Shown piece after piece: positions 28,333 to 38,042 of a DNA stretch of 64,000 nt. The notes beneath the pieces are model-generated. The model saw only the letters and a list, made by a program, of their open reading frames with translations. It had not been told where the DNA came from and did not search any database. The stretch is taken from positions 2,135,001 through 2,199,000 of the forward strand of contig NZ_CP051183.1 in the NCBI RefSeq assembly GCF_012295615.1, given 5' to 3'. This stretch comes from Bermanella marisrubri. Its GTDB lineage: Bacteria > Pseudomonadota > Gammaproteobacteria > Pseudomonadales > Oceanobacteraceae. Both the position numbers and the translations under genes were made by a program. The stretch's first letter is position 1. Each line of letters opens with the position of its first letter.

Positions 28333-28647
28333 TTATTGACCTACAAGCATGCGATCACGATTCTTGTGGATTGTTGTCGAACCAATCCCCTTGACGTTCT
28401 GTAAATCTTCTAGATCTTTAAACGGCCCATTGCTCTCACGGTAATCGATAATCGCCTGAGCTTTATTGGGCCCTATATTATCCAGTTGTGTTAATTGCTC
28501 GGCCGAAGCCGTATTGATGTCTATCGTTTCAATTTGTTGAGCGGCCTGTTCAGAACCTTGCTGATGGCCAGGCTCAGCCATAACCTGAAACGAAAAAAGG
28601 CTTACAAAAGCGACGAAAACGATCGATGCAAAACGCTTAATAAACAT
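28333..28647 (-). CDS. comEA: ComEA-type helix-hairpin-helix DNA-binding protein
   Basis: A 104-residue exported protein. A signal peptide ([20 protein letters not shown], cleavage near QVMAEPG) is followed by a helix-hairpin-helix pair ([27 protein letters not shown] and [20 protein letters not shown]). Short periplasmic proteins of this kind bind incoming DNA; they are related to the C-terminus of ComEA and are often found as single genes in gammaproteobacteria. AAGGAATC precedes the start. Whether this organism is naturally competent is not shown here. Confidence 0.9.
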   Translation of the reverse strand: MFIKRFASIVFVAFVSLFSFQVMAEPGHQQGSEQAAQQIETIDINTASAEQLTQLDNIGPNKAQAIIDYRESNGPFKDLEDLQNVKGIGSTTIHKNRDRMLVGQ

Positions 28648-28726
28648 GAATGATTCCTTATTAGATTGAATTGAACATTCAGCCTAACAAGCCATCTACA
28701 AGCGACCAATCAGAGGATTGTATGAT

Positions 28727-29425
28727 TTATAAGCCAGTAATTTCGTTTTGAATCAAATTCAGCGCTTGCAATGGGTCTTTTGCCTGAGTAATTGGACGCC
28801 CAATCACCATGTAGTCAACCCCAGCTTTTAAAGCATCAGAAGGCGTCATAACTCGTCGCTGATCACCTGCCTGAGCAAAGCTAGGTCTAATACCTGGTGT
28901 CACTAGTTGAAAATCTTGTCCCAAACTTTGCTTAAGCATCTGAGCTTCTTGTGCGGAACACACTACACCATCAAGCCCTGATGATTGTGTAAGCTTGGCC
29001 AAACGCAAAACATGCTCCTGAGGGTCAACATCTAACCCAATGTCACTTAAGTCAACACGTTCCATGCTTGTTAGCACAGTTACCGCAATCAGCTTAGGTT
29101 TATTCTTATAGTTGGCTAGGGCATCTGCAGACGCTTCCATCATTCGTCGACCACCACTGGCATGCACATTGACCATCCACACCCCCAACTCTGCAGCTGC
29201 TTTAACGGCTTTTGAACACGTATTGGGAATGTCATGAAATTTTAGATCCAAAAATACGTCAAACCCCATACTCTGTACTTTCTCAACCAAAGCAGGGCCT
29301 TCAGAGGTAAATAATTCTTTACCGATCTTAAGACGGCATTGCGAAGCATCTAACTTACTCACTAGGTCGAGGGCTGGCTCTGCACGGTCATAATCGAGAG
29401 CGACTAAGATGGGTTTAAAACTCAT
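28727..29425 (-). CDS. pyrF: Orotidine 5'-phosphate decarboxylase
   Basis: A 232-residue TIM-barrel enzyme that decarboxylates OMP to UMP, the last step of pyrimidine synthesis. The catalytic segment [10 protein letters not shown] (Lys near residue 62) and the phosphate-binding end TPGIRPS and [11 protein letters not shown] are intact. Its start overlaps the 3' end of lapB by 11 bp and has AAGGAAAACTC before it. The lapA-lapB-pyrF order is also found in E. coli and Pseudomonas relatives, so this is a conserved cluster. Confidence 0.97.
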   Translation of the reverse strand: MSFKPILVALDYDRAEPALDLVSKLDASQCRLKIGKELFTSEGPALVEKVQSMGFDVFLDLKFHDIPNTCSKAVKAAAELGVWMVNVHASGGRRMMEASADALANYKNKPKLIAVTVLTSMERVDLSDIGLDVDPQEHVLRLAKLTQSSGLDGVVCSAQEAQMLKQSLGQDFQLVTPGIRPSFAQAGDQRRVMTPSDALKAGVDYMVIGRPITQAKDPLQALNLIQNEITGL

Positions 29426-30581
29426 GAGTTTTCCTTGGTTTGGTTGGCGCCATATTCAATGTTGCGAGTTTAGGAACCATGGTTTCCCATTGCTTACAGC
29501 TTGGGCAACGCCAATGGTGCTGATCCGTTTCAAGACCACACTGTTTACAAAAATAATGATCTTCTCCCCGACCGAGTTGATCGAGAATGTCTTTTAAATG
29601 CTGCATATCAGCCAAGGGTAAAGGCTCACCCTTAGCTATAAGTTGCTTCAGCAACAATCTAAAGCCTTCGATAGTTGGTACTTTCGCAATGGAATAGGTT
29701 AACTGAGAAATAGCTTCGTCTAAGCTCTCATACTTGGCCAAATGCTCAGCATAACTGTGCAGCGAGAGCGGCATTGGGGATTCGATCCATAGCTCTTCTA
29801 AAATCTGCTCTAATTCGTGGGGACGATGGCGAGATTCAAACGTCTCTTTCAAATTCGGCAGTATCACATGCAGCTGAGCAGGGTCGTATTGCAAGGCTTC
29901 TTTGAGCGACGCGACCATTTTATTGGGCAAGCCCTGTTCTTCATGAACTTTGGCTTCCAAAATAAGAGCCCAAATGCACTTGCTGTCTATCTTTAGCGCG
30001 CGATCAATGTAACTTTGAGCCTCACGCCATTCATGCTTTTTGATTGATTGATCGGCCAATTCACAACAAGCATAGGCCACTGACTTAATGTTCTTGAAAT
30101 TTTTTACCTCACTAGCGAGGGATAAAATACTCTCCCAGTCTTGCTCCTCTTCGTATAAGACGACAAGCTTGTCGAGCACTTTACTCTTCATGTTTTGGTG
30201 TGTTTTAAGTAAATCCAATAGCAGCCTTTCAGCGCGATCAAATAAACCCGACTGTAGATAGTCACTAGCTAGAGCAAATTGCACTTGACCGGCTAAGTCT
30301 TTGTCCAGATCTGGGCGAGCAAATAAACTCTGATGAATAGAAACCGCCTTATCCAACTCGCCTCTACGTCGATAAAATGTGCCAAGATTAAGCTGCAACT
30401 CAACGGCCTCCTCTCGTTGAGCCATATCCAATATCGCCTGCATCGTATCGCTTTGGCCACCGGCCAACATATCCAGACTAGGCAGCGGAGTATCCTTAGA
30501 GCGCTTGTTTTCTTGCCGTCCAAGCAACCAGCCTGCAGCTACAGCAGCGACCAAAACAAGCAGCAAAGTCCAATCCATCAT
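29415..30581 (-). CDS. lapB: LapB (YciM), lipopolysaccharide assembly regulator
   Basis: A 388-residue inner-membrane protein with an N-terminal membrane helix (about residues 4-20), a series of TPR repeats (residues about 65-340) and a C-terminal rubredoxin-like metal site [18 protein letters not shown] near 358-375. LapB works with the protease FtsH to degrade LpxC and so balance LPS synthesis. Two ATG codons are adjacent at 30581 and 30578. It follows lapA by 10 bp and overlaps pyrF, so the three are one operon. Confidence 0.95.
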   Translation of the reverse strand: MMDWTLLLVLVAAVAAGWLLGRQENKRSKDTPLPSLDMLAGGQSDTMQAILDMAQREEAVELQLNLGTFYRRRGELDKAVSIHQSLFARPDLDKDLAGQVQFALASDYLQSGLFDRAERLLLDLLKTHQNMKSKVLDKLVVLYEEEQDWESILSLASEVKNFKNIKSVAYACCELADQSIKKHEWREAQSYIDRALKIDSKCIWALILEAKVHEEQGLPNKMVASLKEALQYDPAQLHVILPNLKETFESRHRPHELEQILEELWIESPMPLSLHSYAEHLAKYESLDEAISQLTYSIAKVPTIEGFRLLLKQLIAKGEPLPLADMQHLKDILDQLGRGEDHYFCKQCGLETDQHHWRCPSCKQWETMVPKLATLNMAPTKPRKTHEF

Positions 30582-30591
30582 GAGGCGAGAT

Positions 30592-30873
30592 TTATCCTAA
30601 GTGGTCCAAACGAGCTTGTACGCTCTTCATTTGCTTTTGCAAGTACTTATTCTGACGACGAGTTCGCCACACCACAGCACTGCTTGCCAGAATCCCTAAA
30701 ACAGCACCAATCAGTAACATAATCAGAATGACCGACCCTAAAGGCAGTTCAGGAGCTTGCCACCAATACAAATCGACACGGGCGAGCTGACTATTATTCA
30801 CACTAATCAATACGCCCAAAAGTACGATTGATAATCCAATTGCTGCATAAATAAAACGCAATATCCAACTCAT
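30592..30873 (-). CDS. lapA: LapA (YciS, DUF1049)
   Basis: A 93-residue membrane protein with two helices (about residues 5-25 and 45-68) and a basic coiled-coil tail (RRQNKYLQKQMKSVQARLDHLG). This is the LapA/YciS family, partner of LapB. The ATG at 30873 with AGGGTG before it is preferred to the GTG two codons earlier. The Trp-rich loop (VDLYWWQAPELPLG) between the helices is a family feature. Confidence 0.9.
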   Translation of the reverse strand: MSWILRFIYAAIGLSIVLLGVLISVNNSQLARVDLYWWQAPELPLGSVILIMLLIGAVLGILASSAVVWRTRRQNKYLQKQMKSVQARLDHLG

Positions 30874-30901
30874 TTGCACACCCTATTTGCTCTCCAGCGC
30901 A

Positions 30902-31693
30902 TTATCTCTGCGATACTGCTGACTTGTAAACCTCTGGCAGATATCGCAGCCCCTTCAAATTAATCGCTAACTCACAATCCGTTTTCAATGTCACCATCTT
31001 ACGTGCCCGCAAAGCAATCCGAAAATGATTTTCCAATTGTCGACCAACCTTCCCACTAATCTCATCACTGTGAATCAGTATACTGTCTAAATCCCCAAAC
31101 TGATCCAGCAACTTTCCTGCAGTTTTTTGGCCTATTCCATCAACTCCTGGGACCTCATTAGTACTATCACCAACCAGTGAAAGAAAATCGACTAGTTGTG
31201 ATGGTTCAAAGCCGAGTATTGATCGGACATCATCTAAGTTCAATTGTTTGCGATCAAAGTGATGATACAGCGAGGTTTGCTCATCCATAATCTGCATGTA
31301 CCCCTTATCGGTCGATACAATACAGACTGACTTCCCCCTTTGCTGCGATTTAACCGCTAAAGTTGCTATTACGTCGTCGGCTTCCAAATAATCATATAGT
31401 AAACAGCGAATACCAATCTGTTCAAAGCGTCGATGAAATTCGGGCAAAGCAGCACTTAAATCCTTGGGCATTGGGTTTCGATTTGCTTTGTAGGCCGGAT
31501 AAATCGTATGACGCCATGTTTTACTGTGACCGTCGAATACACAAGCCACATGACTGGGACGAAAATGCTCGATATCTTTCAACATGGCGTTTTGACTCAA
31601 CAATAAGGTATTTTCAACGCCATCCGGTTTATCTTGTTGCGTGGCATATATACGACGAATCAAATTCATCGCGTCGAACAGCAATACATCCAC
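30902..31693 (-). CDS. xni: Flap endonuclease Xni (exonuclease IX)
   Basis: A 263-residue homologue of the 5'-3' exonuclease domain of DNA polymerase I. Metal-binding acidic residues are visible in FDAMNLIRR, CVFDGH, DYLEADDVIATLA and STDKGYMQ, and the helix-hairpin-helix region in VPGVDGIGQKTAGKLLDQFG. The start is a GTG (31693) that overlaps the stop of the ABC transporter by one base (TAGTG) and has GAGGAAAC upstream; this gives the usual length, while the upstream frame would add an unrelated tail. Translation is probably coupled to the transporter. Confidence 0.9.
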   Translation of the reverse strand: MDVLLFDAMNLIRRIYATQQDKPDGVENTLLLSQNAMLKDIEHFRPSHVACVFDGHSKTWRHTIYPAYKANRNPMPKDLSAALPEFHRRFEQIGIRCLLYDYLEADDVIATLAVKSQQRGKSVCIVSTDKGYMQIMDEQTSLYHHFDRKQLNLDDVRSILGFEPSQLVDFLSLVGDSTNEVPGVDGIGQKTAGKLLDQFGDLDSILIHSDEISGKVGRQLENHFRIALRARKMVTLKTDCELAINLKGLRYLPEVYKSAVSQR

Positions 31694-33486
31694 TATTCTG
31701 TTTCCTCGTGTTGCTGCACTGCCCATAAGCGAGAATACAAACCACCAAGAGCTAGCAACTCAGCATGACTGCCCTGCTCCCTCACTTCACCCTCTTCCAA
31801 CACCAAAATACGATCGGCATTTACAATGGTCGAGAGCCGGTGCGCGATCATGAGACTGGTCTTACCCTTGGATACTGCTTCAATAGCCTCAAGTACCGCT
31901 TTTTCACTATGACTATCAAGGGAGCTTGTAGCCTCATCAAACAACAAAATTTTTGGTTGCTTCAAGATGGTTCTCGCAATTGCCACACGCTGTTTTTCAC
32001 CACCAGACAATTTCAATCCACGTTCACCAACTTCTGTATCAAGGCCGTTTGGTAACTGAGAAATAAAAGAGTCTAAGTGAGCGAGACGCAAAGCTTCACT
32101 TACTTCCTGCTCAGACGCATCAGGGCGCCCGTAGCGAACGTTCTCTAACAGCGATGTATTAAACAACACGCAATCTTGTGGCACCACACCGATAGAGGAG
32201 CGTAAACTGTGATGAGTGACGGTTTGAATATCTTGCCCATCAATACGAATACTACCTTCGTCTATATCGTAAAACCGAAACAGCAATTTGGCGACAGTGG
32301 ATTTACCCGCGCCACTACTTCCTACAATTGCTACTTTTTCCCCAGCACGGACGGCAAAATTTAAATTCTTAATAATCTGCCGCTCGTCATAAGAAAAACA
32401 AACTCCATTAAACTCTATGTCGCCATGATCAACCTTTAATACCGAGGCGTCGCTAGATTCGGGGACCTGAGATTTAATCTTGAGTAGATCAAACATTTTC
32501 TCAATGTTTGCCATAGACGCCTTAATTTCACGATAAACAAAACCTAAAAAATTTAAAGGTACAAATATTTGCATCATAAACGCATTCACTAATACAAAAT
32601 CACCGATCGTCATCACGCCATTCGACACATCATAAGCTGCAAGCAACAGCATCAATGTCATCGATATACTAACGATAAGCATTTGACCTGCATTTAAAAG
32701 AAATAACGTTAAACGATTTTTGCGCCTCGCTTGTTCCCAGTATTCTAAGTTCTTGTCGTACAGTTCTGACTCATATTGCTCATTGGTGAAATATTTAACA
32801 GTTTCAAAGTTAATCAGGCTGTCAATGGCCCGTGTGTTCGATACGTTATCCGCATCATTTGCTTCACGAATAAATTGTGTACGCCAGTCCGTTGTGACCT
32901 TAGAGAACCAAACATAAGCGATTACAGAAAACAACACGATTAGTGCATATTCGACGCGGTATTCAATCCATAATATTCCCATCACGAAGATCAGCTCTAG
33001 GAACGTAGGAACAATATTAAAAACCAAAAACCTCATTAAGAAACTTATGCCGCTGGTGCCTCGCTCTATATCCCTCGATAAACCACCAGTACGCCGGTTC
33101 AAATGAAAAGCAAGATCTAAACTATGCAGATGCTTAAAGACTCGAAGGCCAACTCGACGCATGGCATGCTCTGTAACACGCCCGAAAAGCGTATCGCGAA
33201 TCTGCCCCAATACAACATTGGCAAAACGCACAAAACCATATGCGATCAATAAAGCAATGGGCACAGAAACTAAAGCCAGGGAGTTTGCATCTAACTGAGC
33301 ATCAAGATCATCGACCACATTTTTGAGAATAAACGGCATGGTGACACTGGCCACCTTGGCACCCACAAGACAAAGCAAAGCTAAGAAAACGCGATAGCGA
33401 TATTCAAAAAGGTAGGGGCCCATCTGTCGAATCACGGACCAATCTATTTTTTTGTCTGGATCAAAATTTGAGGTCATACCTCGCAT
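31693..33486 (-). CDS. Atm1-type ABC exporter
   Basis: A 597-residue half-transporter with six membrane helices (residues about 35-320) and an ATP-binding domain with Walker A GSSGAGKST, signature LSGGEKQR and Walker B ILLFDEATSSLD. The membrane domain contains the Atm1/ABCB7 hallmark FETVKYFTNE and RRTGGLSRDIERG. Members export glutathione conjugates or metal-linked thiols and matter for iron-sulfur or heavy-metal homeostasis. A second start is possible three codons later (33477). It is followed by xni with a one-base overlap. Confidence 0.93.
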   Translation of the reverse strand: MRGMTSNFDPDKKIDWSVIRQMGPYLFEYRYRVFLALLCLVGAKVASVTMPFILKNVVDDLDAQLDANSLALVSVPIALLIAYGFVRFANVVLGQIRDTLFGRVTEHAMRRVGLRVFKHLHSLDLAFHLNRRTGGLSRDIERGTSGISFLMRFLVFNIVPTFLELIFVMGILWIEYRVEYALIVLFSVIAYVWFSKVTTDWRTQFIREANDADNVSNTRAIDSLINFETVKYFTNEQYESELYDKNLEYWEQARRKNRLTLFLLNAGQMLIVSISMTLMLLLAAYDVSNGVMTIGDFVLVNAFMMQIFVPLNFLGFVYREIKASMANIEKMFDLLKIKSQVPESSDASVLKVDHGDIEFNGVCFSYDERQIIKNLNFAVRAGEKVAIVGSSGAGKSTVAKLLFRFYDIDEGSIRIDGQDIQTVTHHSLRSSIGVVPQDCVLFNTSLLENVRYGRPDASEQEVSEALRLAHLDSFISQLPNGLDTEVGERGLKLSGGEKQRVAIARTILKQPKILLFDEATSSLDSHSEKAVLEAIEAVSKGKTSLMIAHRLSTIVNADRILVLEEGEVREQGSHAELLALGGLYSRLWAVQQHEETE

Positions 33487-33579
33487 GGAATGAGAAATCC
33501 TTATAAGTAAGTAAGTGCATTGTATCTTTGTAGAAATGGATTGCCAGCGGTTACATTCAGAAACGTTTGCGATACTTTA

Positions 33580-33595
33580 TGTGACCCACGTCACA
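33580..33595. promoter_or_regulatory. CRP/Vfr-like binding site upstream of the HDOD gene
   Basis: TGTGA-N6-TCACA with both half-sites perfect, centred about 55 bp upstream of the HDOD start. A possible -10 TATAGT is at 33609-33614, so the centre would be near the -35 region, the class II position. Confidence 0.7.
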
Positions 33596-33642
33596 CTCAA
33601 TTCGCACTATAGTACTCAAAAATATCTGAGTACCAAACGTTT

Positions 33643-34470
33643 ATGAACGACCTTTCTATACCACCGCGACCGCAAATCATGCTCGAACTTACTCAACTCA
33701 TGAAAGACGATGATCTTGAGTTAACGCGTTTAGCCGCCCTAATCAAACAAGATGTAGCTCTTTATTCAGCTCTGCTTGCTGCAGTAAACAGTCCATGGAT
33801 GGGGCTACCTGAGTCAGTGGATTGTATAGAGAACGCCGTGACTATTATGGGTATGAGCAAAGTAGTCAGCCTGATTCAGGCGATGACGGTCAGAACAACG
33901 TTTAAAAACGTGCCATTACTCGAGAGCTTTTGGGAATCGGCAGCAGAAGTCGCCAGTATCAGTGATTTCTTGGCTAAACGATACCGCCTACCTAATGCTG
34001 ACCAAGCCTACACCTCCGGCATGCTGCATAACGCGGGTGTCGCGATCATGATACAATCACTGCCCGAGTATAAAACGTTTTTTGATACTCACGGTAAACA
34101 GCCGACTCATGAGTTATGTGCTTTAGAACGCCAACACTTTTCTACCGACCATTTCTTTCAGGGTGCCATGCTCACAAAAAAATGGTTTATGCCTGGCGAA
34201 GTTGCACTCTCCATCCGTTACCAACCCATCGCACACAGCGTGCTGACTGGTAAAAAAACCTTACCAACCAGTGTGGCCGACCTCTTGGCTATTTTGGTTC
34301 TGGCTAAAAGCATTAGTCAAGAGTATCAAAATTACTGGAAAGTTGAGAAAAGTGATTTAGAGCAACGAACTCTGCTGGCCGCGCTCGATTATCTAGAAAT
34401 TCATGAGGTAGAGTTCAATGAGCTAAGAGAAGACTTGCTAGAGTCTATGTCTAATTCTGCGGTGGCTTGA
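33643..34470 (+). CDS. HDOD domain signalling protein
   Basis: A 275-residue protein. HDOD covers about residues 5-200 (SIPPRPQIMLELTQLMKDDD, then ITSGMLHNAG-like YTSGMLHNAGVAIM). HDOD proteins are catalytically inert relatives of HD phosphohydrolases and act as scaffolds in signalling, competence or stress pathways. No second output domain is present. The 3' end overlaps the convergent dinB gene by 70 bp. A perfect CRP-like palindrome lies upstream. Exact role unknown. Confidence 0.9.
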   Translation: MNDLSIPPRPQIMLELTQLMKDDDLELTRLAALIKQDVALYSALLAAVNSPWMGLPESVDCIENAVTIMGMSKVVSLIQAMTVRTTFKNVPLLESFWESAAEVASISDFLAKRYRLPNADQAYTSGMLHNAGVAIMIQSLPEYKTFFDTHGKQPTHELCALERQHFSTDHFFQGAMLTKKWFMPGEVALSIRYQPIAHSVLTGKKTLPTSVADLLAILVLAKSISQEYQNYWKVEKSDLEQRTLLAALDYLEIHEVEFNELREDLLESMSNSAVA

Positions 34471-35501
34471 TCAAAGAGTTCCATTTGAGTCAAATTCTGC
34501 TTTAAACGCGCGCCAATACCAATCAATCGAATAGATTTTTCTTGGCGCCGCCTAGCCTGTTGTATGAGCTCGATAAAACTATCTAAATCCACCGTTTTTT
34601 GATGGTTCGCCAACGTGGTGACTTGAAAATCTGCAAATTTCACTTTTACAAACGGTGTCACATCTCTTAAGCGAATTGCATTGGCCTCAATACGGGATTG
34701 AAAGCGCAACCATAAATCTTGTGCTACTTGCTGTAACTCTTCTTCGCTTTCTATATCATTTGCGAAAGTACGTTCAACGCTTAAAGATTTACGTTCACGC
34801 CCATTCGATAGAGTTCGATCGTCGATGCCTCGACTTCGGTCATACAGTTTTTTTCCAAATTGGCCAAAACGCTTCAAAAGATCCGCAAGTTCTATGGCTT
34901 GCACATCCGCGCATGAGTGTATCCCCATGTTTGCCAATTTTTCTGCACTTTTAGGCCCCACACCCGGAATTTTACCTACGGGCAAAGTTCTCACAAATTC
35001 GTTCAACGCTTGAGGTTCTACTACAAACTGACCATTTGGCTTATTCCAATCACTGGCTACTTTGGCTAAATACTTATTCGGCGCGATCCCTACGGATACT
35101 GTGATACCAATTTCAGCTTCAACCTGCTGGCGTATTTGCTGCGCGATGATCTTTCCGGGGGAATGAGGTGAGATTTCAATATAAGCTTCATCAATGGATA
35201 CCTGCTCGAAGGCTAACCCATAGCTTTCCACAATGCTCATTACTTCACGAGAGACACGGCGGTACTTTTCCATGTCACCTCGAATAAGCATGAGGTCTGG
35301 ACATAACTTTAAAGCTTGACCCGAGGGCATGGCGCTACGAACACCATAGGCTCTGGCGACATAGTTGCAAGTTGAAATCACTCCACGACGATCGCTCGAG
35401 CCGCCAATAGCTAAAGGAATATCACGATATTGAGGGCTATCTCGCATCTCGACCGCAGCGAAGAAGCAATCACAATCGACATGCAGAACTTGACGAGGCA
35501 T
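34401..35501 (-). CDS. dinB: DNA polymerase IV (Y-family), DinB
   Basis: A 366-residue translesion DNA polymerase. Catalytic carboxylates lie in HVDCDCFFAAVE near residue 8 and SIDEAYIEI near 103; the thumb contains PVGKIPGVGPKSAEKLANMG. The C-terminus has QMELF, the beta-clamp-binding motif. ATG 35501 is the true start, as the upstream codon is TTG. A LexA box is 10 bp upstream. The last 70 bp are antisense to the HDOD gene. Confidence 0.96.
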   Translation of the reverse strand: MPRQVLHVDCDCFFAAVEMRDSPQYRDIPLAIGGSSDRRGVISTCNYVARAYGVRSAMPSGQALKLCPDLMLIRGDMEKYRRVSREVMSIVESYGLAFEQVSIDEAYIEISPHSPGKIIAQQIRQQVEAEIGITVSVGIAPNKYLAKVASDWNKPNGQFVVEPQALNEFVRTLPVGKIPGVGPKSAEKLANMGIHSCADVQAIELADLLKRFGQFGKKLYDRSRGIDDRTLSNGRERKSLSVERTFANDIESEEELQQVAQDLWLRFQSRIEANAIRLRDVTPFVKVKFADFQVTTLANHQKTVDLDSFIELIQQARRRQEKSIRLIGIGARLKQNLTQMELFDQATAELDIDSSKSSLSSLNSTS

Positions 35502-35510
35502 AATCAAAAT

Positions 35511-35528
35511 ACTGTATTAACATACAGT
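35511..35528. promoter_or_regulatory. LexA (SOS) box of dinB
   Basis: ACTGTATTAACATACAGT contains CTGT-N8-ACAG, the perfect gammaproteobacterial LexA consensus, and lies 10 bp before the dinB start. It predicts DNA-damage induction of dinB. Confidence 0.93.
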
Positions 35529-35570
35529 GATTATAAGTAAGTATGAGTTGAAAACAAGCGCCTAGCGAGA

Positions 35571-36455
35571 TCAATAGTCTAAACTGGTCTCTAACTCTTC
35601 ATCGGGTTTTTCTAAGCGGATAGTGACACGTCGATTTTGCGCTCGCCCAGCCGCGGTTGCATTAGAAGCCACGGGATATCGTTCACCATGATATCGAGTG
35701 GTAATAATCTCGGCATCCAAACCACGCTCGATTAGATATTCGTTCACCTTCAATGCACGATCCTCAGATAAACGACGATTGTTATAACGTCGACCTAATG
35801 CGTCACTGTGCCCATCAATATAAATCGCTTGAACTTCTGGATCCGCCTTGACATAAAGAGCGATTAAATCGAGTTTCTTCCGAGCCTGTTTGTCCAACGC
35901 AGCTCCACCACCTGGGAAAAATACCTTGCTGCGCGATACTTGCCCAAAATTCACTGGCAATAAGCCGGCCACACAACCTAGATAATCATTATAAAAACTA
36001 TTAAAACGAGCAGGAGACACCGCCACTCGAATAGATTGAGATGGGTCATACCGAGCTCGCCGCGTAAACGTTGGTCTGAGCCCCTGCATTAAGCTCTGCA
36101 TCATTTTATTAGCTCGATCGTGGTCTACTCGGATGGGTTTGCTGCTGTTCTTAACATCGACGAGACCAAGATCTTGTGCCATCTGACTTGGCAACCACTC
36201 AGGTGGTTCGATATGAAGAGCTGCCATCCCCTCACCCATCAGGTTTTTCTTGGTCCTCAGATGAAACAACAGGTCTTCGCCTGCCTCATGATAAAACACA
36301 GCCTCGCCATAATTGGGAATAGGCTGAGTAAACTCACATTCAAAAATCGATGGGCTTAAACGCCACTCGGTCTGCTCCACCTCAGCCTGAAATACCAATC
36401 CGTGGCTCACATTGGCTAAACAAGCGATATAAAGCAAAAATAAAATACGTTTCAT
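35571..36455 (-). CDS. motY: MotY, sodium-type flagellar motor protein
   Basis: A 294-residue exported protein. A signal peptide (MKRILFLLYIACLANVSHG) is followed by the MotY N-terminal domain (CEFTQPIPNYGEAVFYHEAG) and a C-terminal OmpA-like peptidoglycan-binding domain (IYIDGHSDALGRRYNNRRLSEDRA). MotY forms the T ring around sodium-driven stators. It neighbours rnt, as in Pseudomonas, which supports the call. The upstream frame continues to 36590 but the ATG at 36455 starts the signal peptide. Confidence 0.9.
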   Translation of the reverse strand: MKRILFLLYIACLANVSHGLVFQAEVEQTEWRLSPSIFECEFTQPIPNYGEAVFYHEAGEDLLFHLRTKKNLMGEGMAALHIEPPEWLPSQMAQDLGLVDVKNSSKPIRVDHDRANKMMQSLMQGLRPTFTRRARYDPSQSIRVAVSPARFNSFYNDYLGCVAGLLPVNFGQVSRSKVFFPGGGAALDKQARKKLDLIALYVKADPEVQAIYIDGHSDALGRRYNNRRLSEDRALKVNEYLIERGLDAEIITTRYHGERYPVASNATAAGRAQNRRVTIRLEKPDEELETSLDY

Positions 36456-36588
36456 GGACGATAACCGAGACTCGATGAACACTATCTCTAATGTTATCGG
36501 CCAATTTTGTACTTTCTTCAATCCTGTATAGCTGAATGAACTAAGCAGATACGCTACAATGCGGCAATTTATTAGATTAAGGGCTCTC

Positions 36589-37257
36589 ATGGGTGATTAC
36601 TTTGAAGATCCGCTGGTGTCTCGATTTCGTGGTTACTTGCCTGTTGTCGTAGACGTAGAAACCGCAGGGTTTAATTCTCAAACGGATGCATTGTTAGAAA
36701 TTGCCATGGTGATCATGGATATGGACGAACAAGGCAATATGCTCCCTGGCCCGGCCATGTCTGCTCACATTAAGCCTTTTGAGGGAGCGAATTTAGAGCA
36801 AAGCGCGTTGGACTTTACTGGTATCGATCCATTTGACCCCGATCGTCGCGCCGAAGACGAAGGCCCTGCCCTTAAAGATATGTTTAAAACGATCCGTAAA
36901 GCCATGAAAGTAAAAGGTTGCAAACGCGCGATTTTGGTCGGCCATAATGCCCATTTCGACCTCGGCTTTCTAAATGCAGCTATCGAGCGCAACAACATAA
37001 AGCGCAGCCCATTTCACCCATTCTCTGGTTTCGACACAGCTACGCTTAGTGGACTTGCATTAGGCCACACAGTTCTTGCGCGTTCATGCAAGCTAGCGGG
37101 TATCGACTTTGATAATCACTCGGCTCACAGCGCCTTGTATGACACGCAAAAAACCGCTGAGCTATTTGCCCTCATCGTTAATAAATGGAAACAACTTGGC
37201 GGCTGGGATTGGGCCTATGAACAGCACGTTAAGGAAAACGAAAAGGACGAAGACTAA
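36589..37257 (+). CDS. rnt: Ribonuclease T
   Basis: A 222-residue DEDDh 3'-5' exoribonuclease that trims tRNA, 5S and 23S rRNA ends. Exo [11 protein letters not shown], Exo [14 protein letters not shown] and Exo [21 protein letters not shown] are all present. The ATG at 36589 follows AAGGGCTCTC; the frame opens ten codons earlier but without such a site. It is divergent from motY and precedes a YeeE-like pair. Confidence 0.96.
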   Translation: MGDYFEDPLVSRFRGYLPVVVDVETAGFNSQTDALLEIAMVIMDMDEQGNMLPGPAMSAHIKPFEGANLEQSALDFTGIDPFDPDRRAEDEGPALKDMFKTIRKAMKVKGCKRAILVGHNAHFDLGFLNAAIERNNIKRSPFHPFSGFDTATLSGLALGHTVLARSCKLAGIDFDNHSAHSALYDTQKTAELFALIVNKWKQLGGWDWAYEQHVKENEKDED

Positions 37258-37327
37258 TCGTTACTTCCTCGGCTAGTTATTACTTTTACAGCGCTTTAAT
37301 AAAAAACGTTATCTGAGACGCAAGACC

Positions 37328-37771
37328 ATGCTTTCACTATTTGATCAAGTATCTTGGCTTCATGTGCTTGGCGGCGGTATCGCCATTGGCCTATCTTCAA
37401 GTGTTTTATTTGCTATGAACGGCCGCATTGCAGGCATCTGCGGCATGGCCTTTTCGCTTATGGCCACAAACATGCGCAATAACCTCTGGCGTATCACCTT
37501 TTTAGTCGCCATGATTGCGGGCACGCAACTTTTTCACTTGGTTTCGCAACGTCCTTTTCCCGATGCGCCAGACAGTTCCTTACCCCTATTAATCATCGGT
37601 GGGCTATTAGTGGGCATTGGTACCTCCATGGCTAATGGCTGCACCAGTGGACATGGCATTGCAGGTATCGCCCGGTTTTCCAAACGCTCCATCGTCGCTA
37701 CGCTCGCCTTCATGGGCGCAGCTATTGCCTGTTACTTTATCGCGCAACATTTACTTGGCTGGGAGGTTTAA
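37328..37771 (+). CDS. YeeE/YedE-family sulfur transporter subunit (PmpA-like)
   Basis: A 147-residue protein with about four membrane helices and the family motif [22 protein letters not shown], whose Cys is conserved in YeeE thiosulfate channels. Shorter family members like this work as two-gene pairs (PmpA and PmpB). Its partner starts 271 bp downstream, but an inverted-repeat element lies between them. The stop TAA is followed immediately by ATG (TAATG) as if the partner had originally overlapped it, with GGGAGG as ribosome-binding site. Confidence 0.85.
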   Translation: MLSLFDQVSWLHVLGGGIAIGLSSSVLFAMNGRIAGICGMAFSLMATNMRNNLWRITFLVAMIAGTQLFHLVSQRPFPDAPDSSLPLLIIGGLLVGIGTSMANGCTSGHGIAGIARFSKRSIVATLAFMGAAIACYFIAQHLLGWEV

Positions 37772-37773
37772 TG

Positions 37774-38040
37774 AAGGGCACCTCTTGTAAGTCAATTTGA
37801 CTCTGCAAGATGCCTGTAGTGCTTTCATTCAAGGAAGGCTTCGCAGCGTAATGACGAGTCCTTTCCCAGAAGGCTGACACAAAAGGAAAGTGGTACAGGC
37901 CTTGCCCTTCGGGGCATTGCTCGTGTTCCAACATCTGTGTTGTGATATTTCGATTTAACCAGTTAGACCTTCAATAACACGCCTTGATCTTGAAACACGA
38001 TCAAGGCCAGAGCTTAAAGTGACTTACAAGAGGTGCCCTT
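37774..38040. mobile_element. MITE-like element with 20-bp terminal inverted repeats
   Basis: The ends AAGGGCACCTCTTGTAAGTC (37774-37793) and its exact complement (38021-38040) enclose 227 bp without a credible gene. Inside are a TGCCC-TTCG-GGGCA hairpin (37903-37916) and a GCCTTGATC/GATCAAGGC stem (37981-38007). The left flank ...TTTAATG and right flank AAATG could be a 4-bp target duplication (AATG). The element sits exactly between two genes normally adjacent. Confidence 0.78.
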
Positions 38041-38042
38041 AA

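Noticed and set aside
36456-36590. N-terminal extension of motY
   Set aside because: It would place residues before a clear signal peptide and overlaps the promoter of rnt.
37737-37934. 65-residue minus-strand frame in the inverted-repeat element
   Set aside because: It starts inside the element and ends in the upstream coding sequence, has no ribosome-binding site and no transposase-like motif.
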